Positions 6,540 to 8,326 of a stretch of DNA of 8,326 bases are shown one piece after another; the first letter of the stretch is position 1, and each line of letters starts with the position of its first letter. Source of the DNA: Bacillota bacterium (GTDB lineage: Bacteria; Vulcanimicrobiota; JAMDEM01); assembly GCA_023486985.1 (NCBI GenBank), contig JAMDEM010000168.1:5526-13851 (forward strand). The letters run 5' to 3'. The notes beneath the pieces are model-generated. The model saw nothing but the letters and a program-made list of their open reading frames with translations, ran no database searches and was not told the origin of the DNA. Position numbers and translations under genes: made by a program.

Positions 6540-6791
6540 ATGCCGGAACTGGGAAGGATTAAACCTGTCAAAAAAGCATTATGTCCCCATTGCAGTAAAA
6601 TTTTGCCTGCTGACTATAACACTAACAATAACAAAAATGTTAAATGCCCGTATTGCGGAAAAACTATAAACTGCCGGATAAAAAACTCAAATACAGAAAC
6701 ATCAGCTTCTATCAACAAATTGCCGGGCATGAGTATGTCTGCGCAAATATTAAAATTGCAGGTTCAGCATAAAGATAAAGAAAAAGATTAA
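6540..6791 (+). CDS. Small zinc-ribbon protein, 83 residues
   Basis: Two CxxC knuckles, C15PHC18 and C36PYC39, separated by 17 residues, form a four-cysteine zinc ribbon; a fifth cysteine is at 45. The linker is rich in Asn, Thr and Lys (ADYNTNNNKNVK), and the C-terminal half is polar with a charged end (QVQHKDKEKD). It has no membrane segment, so it should be cytoplasmic, binding nucleic acid or another protein. The ATG at 6540 is the only ordinary start because an in-frame stop lies at 6519-6521. AAAGG at 6521-6525 is further from the start than usual (about 14 bases), so translation may be weak or coupled to the gene before it. No specific family can be named. Confidence 0.6.
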   Translation: MPELGRIKPVKKALCPHCSKILPADYNTNNNKNVKCPYCGKTINCRIKNSNTETSASINKLPGMSMSAQILKLQVQHKDKEKD

Positions 6792-6897
6792 GCAGGGGGA
6801 TTAAAAACTAGATTCTCCTCTTTGCCCATAACATGACAATCATAACAAAGTTATCTATGAACAAGATACCGGGAGGCATTTTAAAAATAGCCGTCGA

Positions 6898-6933
6898 AAA
6901 TAAACTACCCTGTAGCAAGCTGCAGGGTATCCC
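6898..6933. repeat. Hairpin repeat, left copy
   Basis: AAATAAACTACCCTG begins this copy, and GCAGGGTATCCC closes it. TACCCTGTAGC (6906-6916) pairs with GCTGCAGGGTA (6919-6929) with one G-T wobble. The same element recurs at 8243-8279 in the same orientation. It lies in the spacer just before the start of the secreted amidase-like gene. Confidence 0.75.
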
Positions 6934-6964
6934 GAAGCAAAATAATTTTCATCTAATATTAACC

Positions 6965-6976
6965 GAGGTGATTAAT
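6965..6976 (+). promoter_or_regulatory. Ribosome binding site deciding the TTG start of the secreted protein
   Basis: GAGGTGA (6965-6971) stands five bases before TTG at 6977-6979, immediately before the lysine-led hydrophobic signal sequence. It supports this start over the in-frame ATG at 6833, which would translate through the hairpin repeat. Confidence 0.7.
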
Positions 6977-8179
6977 TTGCGTAAATTTGTAATAATGACT
7001 CTCTGTACCATTTTTTTGTCAGTTCTTTCCGTCCCTAGGGTTGCATGGGGTTATTCAAGCATCAGCCAGGTTCAGGATGTGTTGTCCCGCATTGACAGGG
7101 ATACCCGGGAATTCTATGATGCCAAGGATTCAATCATAAACAGCATGCCGTCATCCCAGGCGGAATACCAGCCCGGTGAAATAGACAAAGTGCTGGCAGA
7201 TGCCCGCAAGACTCTGGATGCTGAACAAGCCCTGGTGCGGCTGACCATGGATTATATGGGCAAAATCAGGGCGGCACTCACAGCGCTTCCGGAACTGGCG
7301 CCGTATCTTGAACGATTTGATCCCCTGTCCCGGTCACTGAACGATGTGGCTCAGAGCATGCTTTCCAACGAACAGCAGCAGTTTGCCATGCTGGAACAAA
7401 TGCAGCAGGCATATCATAACAATGACGCCGCAAGCTGGAATTCATTAAACCAGCAGTACGCGTCTCTCCAAGCAGAAAGCCATGATCTTGCGGCGCAGCT
7501 CAAGACGGTTTTTACGAATATAGAAAATCTAAGGAATGAAGTCACAACCTCTCTGCAGAGCGAGCTGACAACACTCCAGCAGGCGCCCCAGCCGCAACAA
7601 ACGCCTAAGCCTCAGCAAACCCCGGCTGCCGGGACAAAAAGCCAAAAGCTAACCGCTGCAGCAAAAGACTTGCTTAAGGCGCCGGTCAGCCCGCGTTACA
7701 AGTCTGAAACAATTAAAATAAAAGGGAAAACGAAACTTATAACAAAATGCAATATCTTCGTGTATGATTTTGTAAAAAAATTAGGATACAACCTGACCGA
7801 GCTGGGCGGCAAGGAGCCGTTCCGTGCAGTCAAACAAATCGGCAACCTGGCGAAATCCGCAGATGCGAATGTTAACGGATGGAGCCGGATCAAGTTCACC
7901 GGCAATGATGCGTCGAAGGAAGGGGCATTCCGGAAAGCAATGGAAGCTGCCAACCAGGGTAAACTGGTAATCGTTGGCTGGGTTAATCCCGGAGGTGACA
8001 GCCATGTGGCTGTAGTGGTCCCAAGCAAAGACTTAACCAAAGAAAAAAGCGGCAAATGGAACATGCATGTTCCTTACATTGCTCAAGCCGGCAAAACAGT
8101 CAGCCCGTTTACCAGCCTAAACTGGGGCTTTGATGCGAAGAATAGCAAAGATACATTGCAGATTTTTGTACACGATTGA
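6977..8179 (+). CDS. Secreted Cys/His amidase-like (cell-wall hydrolase type) protein with helical N-terminal half
   Basis: Taking TTG at 6977, the protein is 400 residues. A signal peptide covers about 1-25 (basic RK start, hydrophobic core, VAWG end). Residues 30-200 are heptad-like and Gln/Ala/Leu-rich, likely helical or coiled coil. A Gln/Pro linker with TPKPQQTP spans 203-216. The last 150 residues resemble NlpC/P60- or CHAP-like amidases: KCNIFVYDF carries the putative nucleophile Cys258, GKLVIVGWVNPGG (328-340) leads to SHVAVVV with His343, then VPYIAQAG (365-372) and NWGF (382-385). It would act outside the membrane on peptidoglycan cross-links or a similar amide; a toxin-like amidase effector is the alternative. 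An open frame runs back to ATG at 6833, but it includes the hairpin repeat and hides the signal peptide. Its codons look more GC-rich than the neighbours, and matching repeats flank it. Confidence 0.7.
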   Translation: MRKFVIMTLCTIFLSVLSVPRVAWGYSSISQVQDVLSRIDRDTREFYDAKDSIINSMPSSQAEYQPGEIDKVLADARKTLDAEQALVRLTMDYMGKIRAALTALPELAPYLERFDPLSRSLNDVAQSMLSNEQQQFAMLEQMQQAYHNNDAASWNSLNQQYASLQAESHDLAAQLKTVFTNIENLRNEVTTSLQSELTTLQQAPQPQQTPKPQQTPAAGTKSQKLTAAAKDLLKAPVSPRYKSETIKIKGKTKLITKCNIFVYDFVKKLGYNLTELGGKEPFRAVKQIGNLAKSADANVNGWSRIKFTGNDASKEGAFRKAMEAANQGKLVIVGWVNPGGDSHVAVVVPSKDLTKEKSGKWNMHVPYIAQAGKTVSPFTSLNWGFDAKNSKDTLQIFVHD

Positions 8180-8242
8180 TGAGTAGACAGCCGGGCGCTT
8201 CTTTTTAAAATAGAATAGATATTAATGAGTTCTGGATTACAG

Positions 8243-8279
8243 AAATAAACTACCCTGCGCTCTTGGCGCAGGGTATCCC
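8243..8279. repeat. Hairpin repeat, right copy
   Basis: This is the second copy of the 6898-6933 element, again starting AAATAAACTACCCTG and ending GCAGGGTATCCC. TACCCTGCGC (8251-8260) pairs perfectly with GCGCAGGGTA (8266-8275). The inner stem bases differ from the left copy on both sides, but pairing is kept. Confidence 0.75.
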
Positions 8280-8322
8280 TTCGGGCAAGTTTGTTTTGCG
8301 GCAGGAGACCCCGCAGCAAAAC
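8277..8322. repeat. Further inverted repeats after the right hairpin copy
   Basis: CCC-TTC-GGG (8277-8285) is followed by GTTTTGC (8293-8299), which pairs with GCAAAAC (8316-8322). The left copy does not share this part. It may belong to a longer element that continues past the window edge. Confidence 0.35.
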
Positions 8323-8326
8323 TGCG

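Noticed and set aside
6362..6571. Minus-strand open frame of 69 codons opposite the small membrane protein
   Set aside because: The + strand gene has a strong ribosome site and sensible membrane topology; the antisense frame has neither.
6865..6931. Outer inverted repeat GATACC/GGTATC around the left hairpin
   Set aside because: Only six bases, absent from the right copy, so probably chance.
7696..8064. Minus-strand open frame of 122 codons inside the amidase gene
   Set aside because: It is antisense to the catalytic domain, has no ribosome site, and its composition only mirrors the real gene.
8188..8208. Rho-independent terminator after the amidase gene (GCCGGGCGC then a T-run)
   Set aside because: The GC-rich part forms at most a 3-bp stem before CTTTTT, too weak to call.
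8083..8319. Minus-strand open frame of 78 codons at the right edge
   Set aside because: It runs through the hairpin repeat and the antisense end of the amidase gene and has no supporting motif.

Overview
The window reads as bacterial DNA of moderate GC content. Several starts are GTG or TTG behind clear Shine-Dalgarno sequences, and three different families of short hairpin or palindromic repeats lie between the genes. Such repeat-rich spacers, a stomatin/NfeD operon and radical-SAM enzymes with extra Fe-S and PqqD-like parts are common in uncultured anaerobic or sediment lineages (for example Nitrospirota, Desulfobacterota, Omnitrophota or Planctomycetota). The sequence alone does not fix the phylum.

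Layout, left to right. 1-365 (-) is the N-terminal part of a class IV, IlvE-type aminotransferase that runs off the window. 366-757 has no gene; most of it is a tandem array of about ten C-rich/G-rich hairpin units. 758-3223 (-) is a tight three-gene membrane-protein operon, transcribed long NfeD (ClpP-like protease), then short NfeD (OB-fold only), then slipin/stomatin. 3224-3479 is a spacer with the upstream region of that operon, a strong hairpin and a degenerate palindromic dispersed repeat. 3480-6112 (-) holds two adjacent, clearly paralogous radical-SAM proteins. Each has CxxxCxxC, a second cysteine set that suggests an auxiliary cluster, a PqqD-like segment, and a shared C-terminal GRxxxYPxxKL tail.

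6113-6340 carries the decayed 3' part of an unknown + strand gene, split by a one-base frameshift and truncated at the radical-SAM side. Its stop codon overlaps the start of a 57-residue single-pass membrane protein (6337-6510, +), which is followed by an 83-residue zinc-ribbon protein (6540-6791, +). 6977-8179 (+) is a secreted protein with a helical N-terminal half, a Gln/Pro linker and a C-terminal Cys/His amidase-like domain. It is flanked on both sides by copies of one hairpin repeat.

How the parts work together: the NfeD/slipin operon is a recognised membrane-quality-control type partnership. The radical-SAM pair is the least conventional part. It looks like a two-enzyme peptide or protein modification module whose substrate is not evident; the two small divergent proteins are the only local candidates, and that link is speculative. 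The repeats and the gene remnant show that the radical-SAM borders and the amidase locus have been rearranged.
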